A DNA stretch of 37,572 nt from Welwitschia mirabilis (Eukaryota; Gnetophyta; Gnetopsida; Welwitschiales). The position numbers and the translations under genes were made by a program. Position 1 is the stretch's first letter. Each line of letters starts with the position of its first letter. The stretch is from positions 286,491,441 to 286,529,012 of the forward strand of contig JBOZIK010000001.1 of the NCBI GenBank assembly GCA_051453625.1, given 5' to 3'. The notes below the pieces were generated by a model. It made no database searches. It was not told the DNA's origin and was given only the letters and a program-made list of their open reading frames with translations. Positions 22,651 to 33,045 of this stretch are shown piece after piece.

Positions 22651-23060
22651 CCCTAGTCATACCTTTTAAGATATTTATATGATAAAACTCCTCAAAATGG
22701 ATTTTAAGGTGTTTATATGATAAAACATCTCAAAATAACTTTTAAAGAATGTATCTGATATAATTCCTCAAACAGGATTTTTAGACATTTTATGAGATCA
22801 ATACCTTAAAGTCAATTGATGGAATCTTATCAAATTAATCTCTCAAAATATTTTAAGGCATTTTCTAGAAAAATGCCTTAAAAGAATTTTTAAAGTGTTT
22901 TTATTAAAACACATTAGAAATGCCTTAAAAGCCTATAGGCCTTTAAGTTAAGGTTTTCTAAGACATTTTGTAAAGAAAAGACTTAAAAGCTTTTAGTGCA
23001 TGTTTTAAGGCCTTTTAAGGCATTCTATAAATTCCTTAAAAACCTATATTTCTTGTAGTG
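22651..23060 (-). mobile_element. Orphan CACTA right terminus
   Basis: Subterminal repeats (TTTTAAGGTGTTTATATGATAA units near 22665 and 22710, then AAGGCATTTT/GCCTTAAAA motifs) lead to a terminus ending CCTATATTTCTTGTAGTG at 23060. Its reverse complement matches the left end at 6789 at about 29 of 34 positions by eye, slightly further than the 19115 end does. The flanking triplet CCT does not match AAC at 6786-6788. Either the left part of this second element was deleted, or it is the true partner of 6789 with another element nested inside. Confidence 0.6.
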
Positions 23061-24239
23061 CCTTTTTTTCCCTAAAATATAAAGTGCAATTATAATTATA
23101 TAACTTGAGACATTACTCTACAAGATTATGAAGGGATTTTCAGTGTGAATTCTTGAAGAAATACTTTTTATATAAAAAATCTACTAAATTTAGAAGAATA
23201 ATTATGAATCTCCAATAATAGAAGAAAGAACCCTTACATAAGGCATTTTGACATCTTAATATCTTATTTAAAAGATGCCTATTATAGGCTTGAGGAATAG
23301 AGATTATGCAGTTTCTTATATAAGGGATTTAGTGCACATAATTGTGAATTGATCAAAGTAATGAGTTAGGGGAATTTCACATTTAAGAAGCTTTATGATG
23401 TATGATAAACTTTAGAAAACATAACTAAAATCTTTAAGCATTGAAATAAATCTATTAGAAATAATTAGGTGACTAAAGAAGAACCCAAAATCTGCATGTA
23501 AAATGGATAACTTAAATGAGAAAACAACTATGATTAAGAAGCTAGATCACTTCTTCAAAAGATTAGAAATCCTTGAGATACTTAGGTTCAAAGTTAAAAG
23601 TGGATAATCTTTTTGTGTAGTGTGTATTTTGAAGAACACAAAATCAATAAGTGTCCATAGATTCTCTTTTATCAAGAGGTTATGACTAAACTAGTAAATG
23701 TTATACAAGCTAGGAGACCATTCTTAGCATAACCATAATTATAGGATCCATCATTTTCCTATACAGATTATTACAATTTAAGTTTGAGAAACCACCTTCG
23801 TTTATCATGAAAAAAATCCATAGAATAAAGAAAATATTTCATAAATATAATCACTAAGTTAACTCTAAGAAAATAACTAGAAAACCCTTTGAAATACTAT
23901 ATGAAAGCTAAGCAGCTATCAATAATAAATAATCCAAAATTAATAAACAAAAAACTAATACTATCCAATGTTAAGAGTAAAAAAATAAATCAACTCTCTT
24001 GACACACTAACTATTATTAATAAGAGAGAAAAGGATAGAGTTAAACCAACCTATTCCTAATTTAAAGGATGTGAATATAGTTAAATAATTAGGTGAGGTT
24101 AAGAAATTTAATACTATCTCTTTTTGAAGTGATACTAGGTCAATAAAAGTATTCAACAACTAATAGATGAACCTTCTACTTCTGATCTCTTACCAGTAAT
24201 TACACCTAAAATTAAAAATGAGAAAGAGAACATGCAAAA
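23061..24239. other. AT-rich DNA upstream of a gypsy remnant
   Basis: No clear feature. The sequence from about 23500 could be eroded gag sequence of the Ty3/gypsy remnant that follows, but the frame is too broken to support it. Confidence 0.3.
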
Positions 24240-25300
24240 AATTAGATAAGAGAAATTATAGGGAAGAAACAACTTAAAGAATAATACATATAAATATTTA
24301 AGGAATTTAAGATTAATTTCTTGATTTTAAATTCCAAAAAACAAGTCCCACCCTTTGCTAAATTCTTTAAAGATATGTGTATAGTGAATAATAAAAGTTT
24401 AAAAAAGAGCTTTCTTAGTGTAATAGTTAAATTCTATAATTCAAAACAAACTATCACCTAATTTTAGAATCTTGGTTTTACAATAATATCATGTGTCATT
24501 AGAAATAAATAAATAGATAGATCCTTATTAGATGTAGAAGTTAGTGTTAACTTTCTACCTTATTCACTAATATAAGAAACTTTGATTGAAAAATTTAATG
24601 AAAATAAAAACTACATTACAATTTAATAATCCATCAATCAAGATATAAATTAGAATAATAAAAGATGTCTTAGTGAAATTAGAAAATTTTGACTACCTAA
24701 TAAACTTCATAGTATTAGAAATGGAAGATAACCCAAAGGAATTACCGCTTATCTTAGAAAGGTCATATATAATGATGTCTATTGCACTTATCAGTCATAT
24801 AATGGGATTGTAAAGATGTCATTGAGAAATACAAATATATAGCTAGAGATCTCCAATGTAATAAAAAAGAATCTCAAAAATAACCTTAATAATGTAGACT
24901 TAATAGATATCCATCATCTAGTATCCATCTATGACTTAAATTATATACTATTAAACATTTGTCTCGTGCACCCTAGAAAAAAGCCTACCTTGACAACCAT
25001 ATCCATAGGAAAATTCTTGAACCTCATAGCCTAGTTTACCACATAATTAAAAAGTTTATAACATTTTTGATAAACCTATGCTTAAATGGATTTGAATTTT
25101 TCAAACACAAGAAGTATTTCCTCAATGTGATATTAAGACTTTTAGCCTTAAGGAAAACCATTCATTTAAAGTTAATGGCTTAAGACTTAAAATAACCTTT
25201 CGATCTATACCCCTACTTCATGACTTTAATCCTCCTTGAACCTAAAACTATAGATTACCCTTCAAAAAAGGAGGAAAATGAGGGGGAAAGGGGAAATTGT
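24240..25300 (+). mobile_element. Ty3/gypsy (Athila/Tat-like) remnant, internally deleted
   Basis: Plus-strand blocks match the gag-protease part of Athila/Tat elements: KQVPPFAKFFKDMCIVNN (from about 24336), then IISCVIRNK (about 24487-24514), then SLLDVEVSVNFLPYSLI (about 24521-24572), where the aspartic-protease motif normally reads LLDLGASVNLLPYS, and later DVLVKLENFDYLINFIVLEM and ELPLILERSYM (to about 24772). At about 25060-25195 the sequence jumps to the far end of the polyprotein: KWI(stop)IFQTQEVFPQCDIKT, then SFKVNGLRLK, the usual extreme C terminus after integrase. Reverse transcriptase, RNase H and the integrase core are missing between. Frameshifts and stops are frequent. A polypurine tract follows. 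Confidence 0.65.
25264..25297 (+). promoter_or_regulatory. Polypurine tract and probable 3' LTR start
   Basis: A nearly pure purine run (AAAAAAGGAGGAAAATGAGG continuing through GGGGAAAGGGGAAA) ends before TGTATTGG at 25298, the expected plus-strand priming site and LTR start. It lies 60-70 bases after the end of the polyprotein similarity, the usual position in these elements. The matching 5' LTR was not found. Confidence 0.5.
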
Positions 25301-25620
25301 ATTGGTATCATTTAAGAGGTGATATTCTAAAATGTTGTGTTTTGAAATTATTCTTAACTAAAACTTAGAATTACAATAATTATATGATACAATTAGTTCA
25401 TTTTTTTAAGACTTAAATCCTTTAAATATCTCCCATGACTGGTTTGATCACATAATGATTTAGTGAATAAATTATTAAGCAAATATTATAACATTTTATC
25501 TTACATTACCATACCTAATATTCTACATAGAATTTAAAGTAATTATGATCCTAGTTATACCTAAGGCATCTTTATTTATAGGTTTAATATTCTATACTCT
25601 AAGAGTGGAAAAAATGTTAA
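25301..25620. other. Possible 3' LTR remnant
   Basis: AT-rich sequence after the polypurine tract, possibly LTR, but its right boundary cannot be set and no partner LTR was found. Confidence 0.25.
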
Positions 25621-26180
25621 AAAAAGAAAAAAATTTAAGAAAAAGGAGTGGAAAAAGAGAGATATGGGAAGCTAAAATATTATTTTCTTTGGAAGAATAC
25701 ATACTTAGAAGACCTCCATGATACTTATCCATATGCATGAAAAGAGATGTACATGGAAGCCTTTTAATGACTTGTCCATATCATGGAAAAGATACGTGTA
25801 TTTATAGAAAGACTTCTAAACACAGATTTCTAAGTAAAAAGTTCTTTCTTTAATTGAATATATATAATAAATAAAAAAGTCCAAGAGAAAGAAGAATAAG
25901 AATGAATGATAGAAATAAAAAGAGAGAAAAATAAAGTATTTGAAAATACAAACAAGAAAAAAAAGAGAAAAATTTTTAAANNNNNNNNNNNNNNNNNNNN
26001 NNNNNNNNNNNNNNNNNNNNNNNNNNNNNNNNNNNNNNNNNNNNNNNNNNNNNNNNNNNNNNNNNNNNNNNNNNNNNNNNAAGTATTTGAAAATACAAAA
26101 AAGAAAAAAAAGAGAAAAATTTTAAAAAAAAAGAGAGAAAAAAGGAAAGTATTTGTGAAAAAAGCAAAAAAAAAAAAAAA
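25610..26180. repeat. A-rich low-complexity tract around a gap
   Basis: AGAAAAAG-type purine-rich sequence. The 40-odd bases before the gap (AAGTATTTGAAAATACAAAC..., from 25936) recur almost exactly after it (from 26081), indicating a tandem repeat that the assembly could not cross. The open frames here are a product of low complexity. Confidence 0.75.
25981..26080. other. Assembly gap, 100 N
   Basis: Exactly 100 N, conventional unknown size, flanked by near-identical sequence on both sides. Confidence 0.95.
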
Positions 26181-26199
26181 TCTTTACTAAGCATATTCA

Positions 26200-26560
26200 C
26201 ATGGATAAGATACTTAATATTGAAGGCATATACTTCTATGAAGAAGATGCACACTATACATTGAATACCTTCAGTTTGGTGGAGAATACAAATGGAAAGA
26301 CACTTATGATTAAAGGCCTCTACTTCTGTAAAGAAAATGCACATTTTATATTAAAAAACTTCACTTTTATGGGAAACATGTATATGTATATGGTTGTATA
26401 TGTATATGTATATATATGTAGGTGTGTGTGTATGCATATACATATAAGGATGATAAATACTTTATATGATAAAGACTTCCATTATACATTTACATTATGG
26501 AGTTGAGATGTTATGTAAAAGACCTTCGTTTTATAGGAAACACACACTATGTAAACTAAA
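26200..26560. repeat. Diverged ~90-bp tandem repeats and TA/TG microsatellite
   Basis: AAGGCATATACTTCTATGAA (26223) and AAGGCCTCTACTTCTGTAAA (26313) start similar blocks, each followed by GAxAATGCACA and an ATTxAA segment; weaker copies follow near 26475 and 26520. A TATGTATATGTATA/TGTGTG microsatellite occupies about 26379-26450. The plus-strand open frame at 26201-26506 follows the repeat and is not supported as a gene. Confidence 0.5.
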
Positions 26561-28985
26561 TACTTTCATATTCTCTGATTTATTCTAAAGATGATACATG
26601 TCTCTTCTAGGCATTACTTCTAAAAATGGGAAAACTACCATAAAAATATATTGGTTGTACTAGTTAAGAAAAATTTAAACCTATGTAAGCATCACTTCTA
26701 TAGGGGATTATTGGATAACATATAAAGATGAATATATGTATATATTTATCATTGTATTTGGGGTATAGGTGGACACCTTTTTTATCACCACACATTAATC
26801 ACATATCTTCATCTAATCCTACTATATAAATACATACATATTTAGCCTATTTTACTAATAAGGAAGTTTAAGTATCTAATTTGGTATGCACTTGAATGAT
26901 TGGATATGTATTGGGGAAATTTTTTTTTTTTGGTATAATTTTATTTTACTTTTGTGATGGACATAAGTGTATAATAGGAATATATTATAGTCCATGTATA
27001 CTAAAAAGTGAATTAAATCTTATCATATACATATTTAAAGATTTAATAAAAATAAATTTCCATGATGTAAAGTTGTTTCTACTTCATTTATCTAGTTAAT
27101 TAAAAATTCTATTTTTTATTTTATGCTTTAAGTAGGATAAAAGTCTTTCCTAGCTAATAAATTTAAAGCTTCATTTAATTCAACACCACGAGAATGCATT
27201 TTAATGATTAGACTGAATTGATAAAGCTAGGTATAGTTTTTCACTTATTTACATGATCAATTTTGAGTTCTATGAAATTATAGATTAATATATGTACAAA
27301 AGAAAAATTGCATAATACCTAATTATTACCTTATTTCCATCACTTTTGTAGTCAAAAATAAACTCATCAAAAAGCAAAATTCCAATATTACCCTTAATCC
27401 ATTTAACTCTTAATCTTAGTCATTCACACCTTCATGTCACTTAATGACATAAACCCATCATATATTTTATAAATATGAGTAAAACTTGAGCTCTGTTTCA
27501 TCATAATTGCTATTACTGATGTAGTAGGTTTACTACACTACATCACATTTGACCTGTCCAAGCTCCATTTGATAGTTATCACTAGTGCCATTGTTTAGAC
27601 TTTGTTATGTGTCTAATTATTATTTTTAATGTTTTATTCTTATATTTTTGACCACTACTAGTTCCTCATATACCACTCATCCTTAATCATACTAGTACTA
27701 TTATGAATTTATTTGGCACTGCTAACTTGTTTGTCTACTACTATTAATTGCTACACACATCAAACTTCCTAAGTGCTTACCTTTAACTCATCTTTGTGGC
27801 CATAGCCTATCTTTCTATAATCTAATGTTGCTTACATTTCTACCAAAATCACAATACGATTCTATCTACAGATGCATTATTATTTTCTTAATCAAACTCT
27901 AACCACACCTTTTAATCCTAGATTAGTAGCCATAATAATTATATTATAAAAATATTGAGTATATTATAGATTTCATTATCAAGGGAGCCTAGAGGTAGTA
28001 GCTCATCTAACATGCTAATGTATATGTTGATTTATTGAAAAAGAGAAACTAGAAATATTTTTTGTAGAAGATAGAGAATATATATTTTTCAAAAGAGTTT
28101 AAGAAATTCTATAACAACCTTTTGTTCTACATACATGTGAAGAGTGAAAAGATTTAGAGGAGGAGGATGAATGAAACTCAACAAAGACATTAAAGTTTTT
28201 CCTTTTGATGTTACTCCTACTTTGGCTTCTAGAAAAACCTAATTTCATAATCTTTTTTTCTTTCTTTAAATTTTACCTAAAAAAAGGATTTATCTTTATT
28301 ATGTAGTAAAATAAACCTTTACTATAATCTAAAGAAGGAGGGAATCATTATTTACATATATTTGGCCTTGTTTAGGTTTATCATCAGAAATGCATACTCC
28401 TCCTCTCATGTTACATGTCCTTATACCTTTTTATCCCTCATATCTATTATTTAAAATAATAAACATGTTAATGTATGTAAATTCATTTTTCATGTACTAA
28501 AAGAGGCTAGAGGGAGCATTAACAATCTCGTCCTACTCACTATTATTAGTGATGTGATAAGGTATGTTAATGATAATGAGGCTTTTCATATTGAGGGATG
28601 AAATGAAAAGTCCATAGATCACATATTAATAAATAGATCACATAATTAAGAGGCACTATTTAAAAGATCTAGACATCCACTATGCACAGATCAGGTACAT
28701 TTTCTAGGACAAATTCCTAGGAAACAAGAGAGATTGATCATTACAATAGCTCAATGATTTTAATTTTTTCAAAGAAATTTATATAATAAGAATTTTTAAA
28801 ACAAGAAAAAGGATGGGAAATGTGAGAAAGGACATAAAAGGAAGAATGTAATGTGGGAGAGAAAATTGGGATGGTGGCTTTAACACCAATATCTTAATAA
28901 GCACCCCACCAGAAATACGCAACGAACCCCTCTTTAATGTTAATTTTGCAACAAAGTGAAAGATTGACATTAACTATAAAATGAT
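26561..28985. other. AT-rich DNA, no gene recognised
   Basis: No supported coding region, RNA gene or terminus over about 2.4 kb. Short open frames near 26896 and 28779 have no motif. Confidence 0.35.
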
Positions 28986-29039
28986 AATAGAAGAACCAAG
29001 ATTTGAATCAATGATAGAAGCACCAAGCTACCGAAATTT

Positions 29040-29165
29040 GCAACTTCAAGGAAGATTTCCTTTGAGTGATCTTCTTAGATGAATCTACACCCTTCACCCT
29101 ATGCAACTTCCAAGAAGACATCCTTTGAGTGGTCTTCTCAAGTAATTTGCATACCTTGCTTGAAT
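29040..29165. repeat. Two-copy 63-bp tandem repeat
   Basis: GCAACTTCAAGGAAGATTTC (29040) and GCAACTTCCAAGAAGACATC (29103) start units sharing CCTTTGAGTG.TCTTCT. Function unknown; it may be part of a retroelement non-coding region. Confidence 0.55.
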
Positions 29166-29976
29166 AATTGGGTACTACTAGACCAAGGAACTAATCCCAA
29201 CCACATATGAGACTAACCTAATAAGGGACTAATCACAACTTGGGACAAACCCAACTCACATAAATGGGACTCACCTACTATTAGATCTGGACTGACCACA
29301 TCTATGAAACTAACCCAAATCAAGGTGCCTTCTTATAGTCTAGGCACCTTTTACAATAATGAATTTCTTAAGGAATAACATATTCCTTAAAAAATAAATT
29401 CCCCCTTTCAATCAATGACTTTTAGGAATTACATATTCAAATACTAATTTGTGGCCTTATTCAATTTCAGACCACCCTCTTCCAATATGCAAATTTTCTT
29501 TAAGAAAATAAATACCCCCTCAGAGATCTGTTTTCACTGAACCTGACACATCCGGAGGTACCATTACGATCTTCACAACAAAAGTCGCCAGCTTTATAGT
29601 AAGATTCGAAAGTGCACACTGCTGAAGTTTGCTAGCGATGTACCATTACGATCATGCTAGCAATGTACCTGAAGTGACACGGATCCATTTCTTATGGAAT
29701 CTGAAGCTTCGTCAGATTCATCTCTTTAAGAGAACCTTCATCAATTTTCTTACGAAGAAGCTAAACTACCTCCCATGTTATGTGCTACATGCATTGAGGT
29801 GATGACACATGGCATTGAATTTGAAACTTGTGGTGTGCATTTCAGCTGTACACCTCATTTAATATGAGATATTAGACTGTTTAGCCTGCTCCATTTTCTT
29901 ATAAATTTCTTTTTCTGCCTAACATCCGTCTGCACATGGCTCTCATGCAGCACACGAATCACCTTGCTTGTTTGTA
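29166..29976. other. Less AT-rich non-coding sequence
   Basis: Base composition shifts towards GC from about 29520. A short direct repeat is present: TACCATTACGATC at about 29558 and 29641, with GCTAGCxATGTACC at about 29631 and 29658. A TTATAAAT TATA-box-like string occurs near 29900 but no gene start is established downstream. No gene assigned. Confidence 0.3.
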
Positions 29977-30057
29977 GGAGCTGGAATTACCGTAGCTGCT
30001 GGCAGCAGACTTGTATTCCAGTGGATCCTCGTTAACACGTTTGGATCGTACTCATTA
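29977..30057 (-). rRNA. 18S rRNA fragment (pseudogenic)
   Basis: The plus strand at 29977 reads GGAGCTGGAATTACC, the reverse complement of the universally conserved 530-loop of small-subunit rRNA. The rest, to CTCATT at 30057, follows the 18S sequence upstream of that loop (TTAACGAGGATCC, CAAGTCTG, GCCAGCAGC). By eye about 67 of 80 positions agree with the plant 18S sequence as remembered. Differences include GCCGCGG changed to GCTACGG. Only about 80 of ~1800 bases are present, so this is a non-functional piece, inserted or captured, not an rDNA unit. Confidence 0.8.
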
Positions 30058-30573
30058 TGAAACTCTCCATTGGCTCATCCGCTAGGATTGATCCATGGCT
30101 TCTTCGCTGCAAATGTCTCTGCTGTGGTGCTATGTAGCGTCTCATGTGGGGCAATAACGCAGAGTAGCGACGCAAAGACTGATAATGGAGAAACCCGCAA
30201 TCAGCCATGGTGATTCCCGCAGGGTCTCCCGTGACGCTGGTACGGCCTCAGACACGGAGTGACAGTACGCCAGGGATCCACGCCAGTCAAGACTAACACA
30301 ATGGGAGCGGCAAGATCGTGGTGGCGTTCAAGGACACCATTTCTCAACAAGACTTTTACGCCATCTCCTTCATATTTGGTGGAGGCAGCAGTTCCATTTG
30401 TGAATTTTAGAGGAGCCGTGGACAAGGGAACGCTGAAGGCGACGGGTCTGACACTCAATGCGGTAGATTCTAGGGAGGCATATGTAGTAACCATCAAATG
30501 GGATAGTGTTGGAACCCAAGTATCACCAAGCAAGCCGGTATTCTATGTGCTTAGGAGCTGCAGAGGCCAGTGA
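30058..30573 (+). pseudogene. GC-rich protein-like stretch, unassigned
   Basis: Codon-like, GC-richer sequence. An ATG at 30096 opens MASSLQMSLLWCYVASHVG, a signal-peptide-like start, but a TAA follows. Protein-like text continues in other frames: GSGKIVVAFKDTISQQDFYA (about 30307-30366), then in the frame of 30259-30573 AAVPFVNFRGAVDKGTLKAT and LNAVDSREAYVVTIKWDS. The alternation between frames suggests an eroded exon. No family was recognised. It directly precedes the ARM-repeat fragment but is not typical of the U-box or N-terminal region of those proteins, so it may be a separate gene fragment. Confidence 0.35.
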
Positions 30574-30582
30574 TATGTGAAG

Positions 30583-31005
30583 GATCTCATTTCGGAAACG
30601 CCTGGCTGCCTGGACTCCATAATCGAAGTTCTTAAAGTCGGGAGATCCGTGGAGGCCAGCGAAAACGTGGCCGCTACGCTCTTCAGCCTTGATAGTATAT
30701 GACTACCTAAAACTCATCGGCGAGAAACGGATGACGATTCCCGATGTCGTCAATCTTCTGGGGGACGGAACTCCACGCAGAAAATGCGACATGGTTTCTG
30801 CACTATGCAACATTTCGATGCTATTCGGAAATGAAGCTAAAGTCATGGAATCTCAAGCGGTGCTGATGCTCGTAAGCCTTTTACTCGATGAAGATGCAGA
30901 CCACAAAAGGCCCAGACTTGAAGATGATTCTCTGGCCATTTTGGCTTTTCTGGTGCAACAGAGAAAAGGCTTTAGGGCTCTGGTGTCACTTGAAGGATCC
31001 AAATA
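30583..31005 (+). pseudogene. U-box/ARM-repeat E3 ubiquitin ligase fragment
   Basis: Two blocks in adjacent frames match the armadillo repeats of plant U-box (PUB) ubiquitin ligases, the substrate-binding part of the protein. First, 30583-30690: SIIEVLKVGRSVEASENVAA, then TLFSL, like I.EVL..G..EARENAAATLFSL. After a small frameshift at about 30690 the second block continues to 31005: IGEKRMTIPDVVNLLGDGTP, RRKCDMVSALCNISMLFGNE, VLMLVSLLLDEDAD, DDSLAILAFLVQQRKGFRAL. About three ARM units are present; the U-box itself is absent. Similarity ends at VSLEGS, exactly where the copia reverse transcriptase fragment on the other strand begins. GC-rich codon use contrasts with the surrounding DNA and indicates a comparatively recent fragment. 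Confidence 0.8.
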
Positions 31006-31650
31006 ACACTTGAGTTGAGCATACATGGAAGCAAAGTTACCAACCAGAACAATATCATCAACATACACTAGCAGAGATAGAAACACCATAAGTGAATAGC
31101 GTGTGACCCGCATGTGACTGTATAAAACTAAAAGATTGGAGAGTGGAAGCTAACTTAGTGAATCAATTTCAAAGAGAGTAATGCAAACTGTACAAAGACT
31201 TTTGGAGCTTGCAAAGTTTATCAAAAGAAGAGGCCGAAAACCCTGGGGGAAGACGCATATACACTTCATCATGTGGATCACCATGGAAAAAGACATTATT
31301 GACATCTAACTAATGTAGTTATCAACCTTTGGTAATGGCAACGACGAGGAACATACAAACACTAACAAGTTTTGCCACTGGTGCAAAAGTCTTATTATAA
31401 TCAACACCTGTAGTCTGATTATTACCAACAACCACTAAGCGAGCTTTTAAGTGCTCAACAGTGCCATCACCATTATATTTCACCTGGTAGAATCACTTAC
31501 AACCAATAGCCCTACTAGGAGGCAAGTCAGTAATAGTCTAGGTACCATTGTGCTTCAGAGCATCAATTTCCTGTTTCATAGCAGCACGTCAACCAGAAGA
31601 CTTGATAGCTTGGCTATATGTTTGGAACTCCACCTTAGACATTAGTGTAG
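31005..31650 (-). pseudogene. Copia reverse transcriptase, N-terminal two-thirds
   Basis: Copies element RNA into DNA in intact elements. Reading right to left: TYSQAIKSSG and AMKQEIDALKHNGT (about 31550-31640), then KARLVVVGNNQTTGVDYNKT and FAPVAKLVSV, then LDVNNVFFHGDPHDEVYMRL with the first catalytic aspartate retained, then PPGFSASS and KLCKLQKSLYSL, and finally LLVYVDDIVLVGN with the YVDD catalytic pair at 31054-31065. In-frame stops replace tryptophan, glutamine and glutamate codons. The frame shifts at least once between the fingers and YVDD. Truncated at about QLKCYLD. Confidence 0.9.
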
Positions 31651-31699
31651 CAACAAAATTTCTATGGGTATTAGAAAACTTAGAACAAGTAACAACATT

Positions 31700-32350
31700 T
31701 GCTATGGGATACGACATACTTGAGGCCACCTTTTAGGGGTAGACAATGAGAGAAGGTCAAGAGCACGCGCCATGTGACAAATACAATCCTGAAGATTTGA
31801 AGGTGGATGACAGTTCCTATGACCATGACCGAGGACCTCAAGCTGCTAAATTGGAAGAAATGGTTGCACAAGACTAGTGGATGAACTCCCTCTGTCAGTG
31901 GAACTGGGTGATTCCTTTGGGGAAGAGAGAACAAGCACACGGGCAAGAGACCTAAGAGGCAAGCCGATAAACATTTCCCTTATCATAGTGGTATGTAGAG
32001 GGTTGACTAAAGTGCCCGATGGACATGGAACAAGAGGAACCACAACATCATCAAAAAAGAGGTCAAGGGAGGGTTCACCTTGAGCTTGAATAGGGGCACT
32101 TTGAGCAAACGGAAACACAAATTCATTGAAAACAACATCCCATGAAACAAAAACTTGTTTTGACTTTAAATCATATATTTTCTAGCCATTTTTACCAAAT
32201 AAGTATCTCAAAAACACATATTTCTGATTGCGTTTAGCAAACTTATCTTTGATATGAGGCTAATGATGCAAATAATACAGAGAACCAAAAGACTGAAGGT
32301 ATGAGTAAATATGTGGAAACTTAAAAAGCAACTCATAATGAGTCTTATTA
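31700..32350 (-). pseudogene. Copia integrase C-terminal domain and linker
   Basis: Next to the gap: ThrHisTyrGlu-type THYELLFKFP and YSYLQSFGSLYYLHH (about 32270-32345), then CVFLRYLFGKNG, IYDLKSKQVFVSWDVVFNE (about 32125-32195), corresponding to the CIFLGYPFGKKGWK.YDL...FVSRDVVF.E block of copia integrases. The less conserved linker (open 31846-32118, rich in P, S, L) leads to reverse transcriptase. Confidence 0.8.
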
Positions 32351-33045
32351 NNNNNNNNNNNNNNNNNNNNNNNNNNNNNNNNNNNNNNNNNNNNNNNNNN
32401 NNNNNNNNNNNNNNNNNNNNNNNNNNNNNNNNNNNNNNNNNNNNNNNNNNNNNNNNNNNNNNNNNNNNNNNNNNNNNNNNNNNNNNNNNNNNNNNNNNNN
32501 NNNNNNNNNNNNNNNNNNNNNNNNNNNNNNNNNNNNNNNNNNNNNNNNNNNNNNNNNNNNNNNNNNNNNNNNNNNNNNNNNNNNNNNNNNNNNNNNNNNN
32601 NNNNNNNNNNNNNNNNNNNNNNNNNNNNNNNNNNNNNNNNNNNNNNNNNNNNNNNNNNNNNNNNNNNNNNNNNNNNNNNNNNNNNNNNNNNNNNNNNNNN
32701 NNNNNNNNNNNNNNNNNNNNNNNNNNNNNNNNNNNNNNNNNNNNNNNNNNNNNNNNNNNNNNNNNNNNNNNNNNNNNNNNNNNNNNNNNNNNNNNNNNNN
32801 NNNNNNNNNNNNNNNNNNNNNNNNNNNNNNNNNNNNNNNNNNNNNNNNNNNNNNNNNNNNNNNNNNNNNNNNNNNNNNNNNNNNNNNNNNNNNNNNNNNN
32901 NNNNNNNNNNNNNNNNNNNNNNNNNNNNNNNNNNNNNNNNNNNNNNNNNNNNNNNNNNNNNNNNNNNNNNNNNNNNNNNNNNNNNNNNNNNNNNNNNNNN
33001 NNNNNNNNNNNNNNNNNNNNNNNNNNNNNNNNNNNNNNNNNNNNN
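32351..33045. other. Assembly gap, 695 N
   Basis: A sized gap within copia integrase; the flanking protein positions would normally be only about 30 codons apart. Confidence 0.95.

Noticed and set aside
25906-26344. Lysine-rich or phenylalanine-rich open frames
   Set aside because: Product of the A-rich low-complexity repeat and the N gap.
30201-30533. Minus-strand 110-codon frame
   Set aside because: Shadow of the GC-rich plus-strand protein-like stretch; no motif and no support.
31877-32083. Plus-strand frames at 31451-32083
   Set aside because: Antisense shadows of copia reverse transcriptase and linker on the minus strand.
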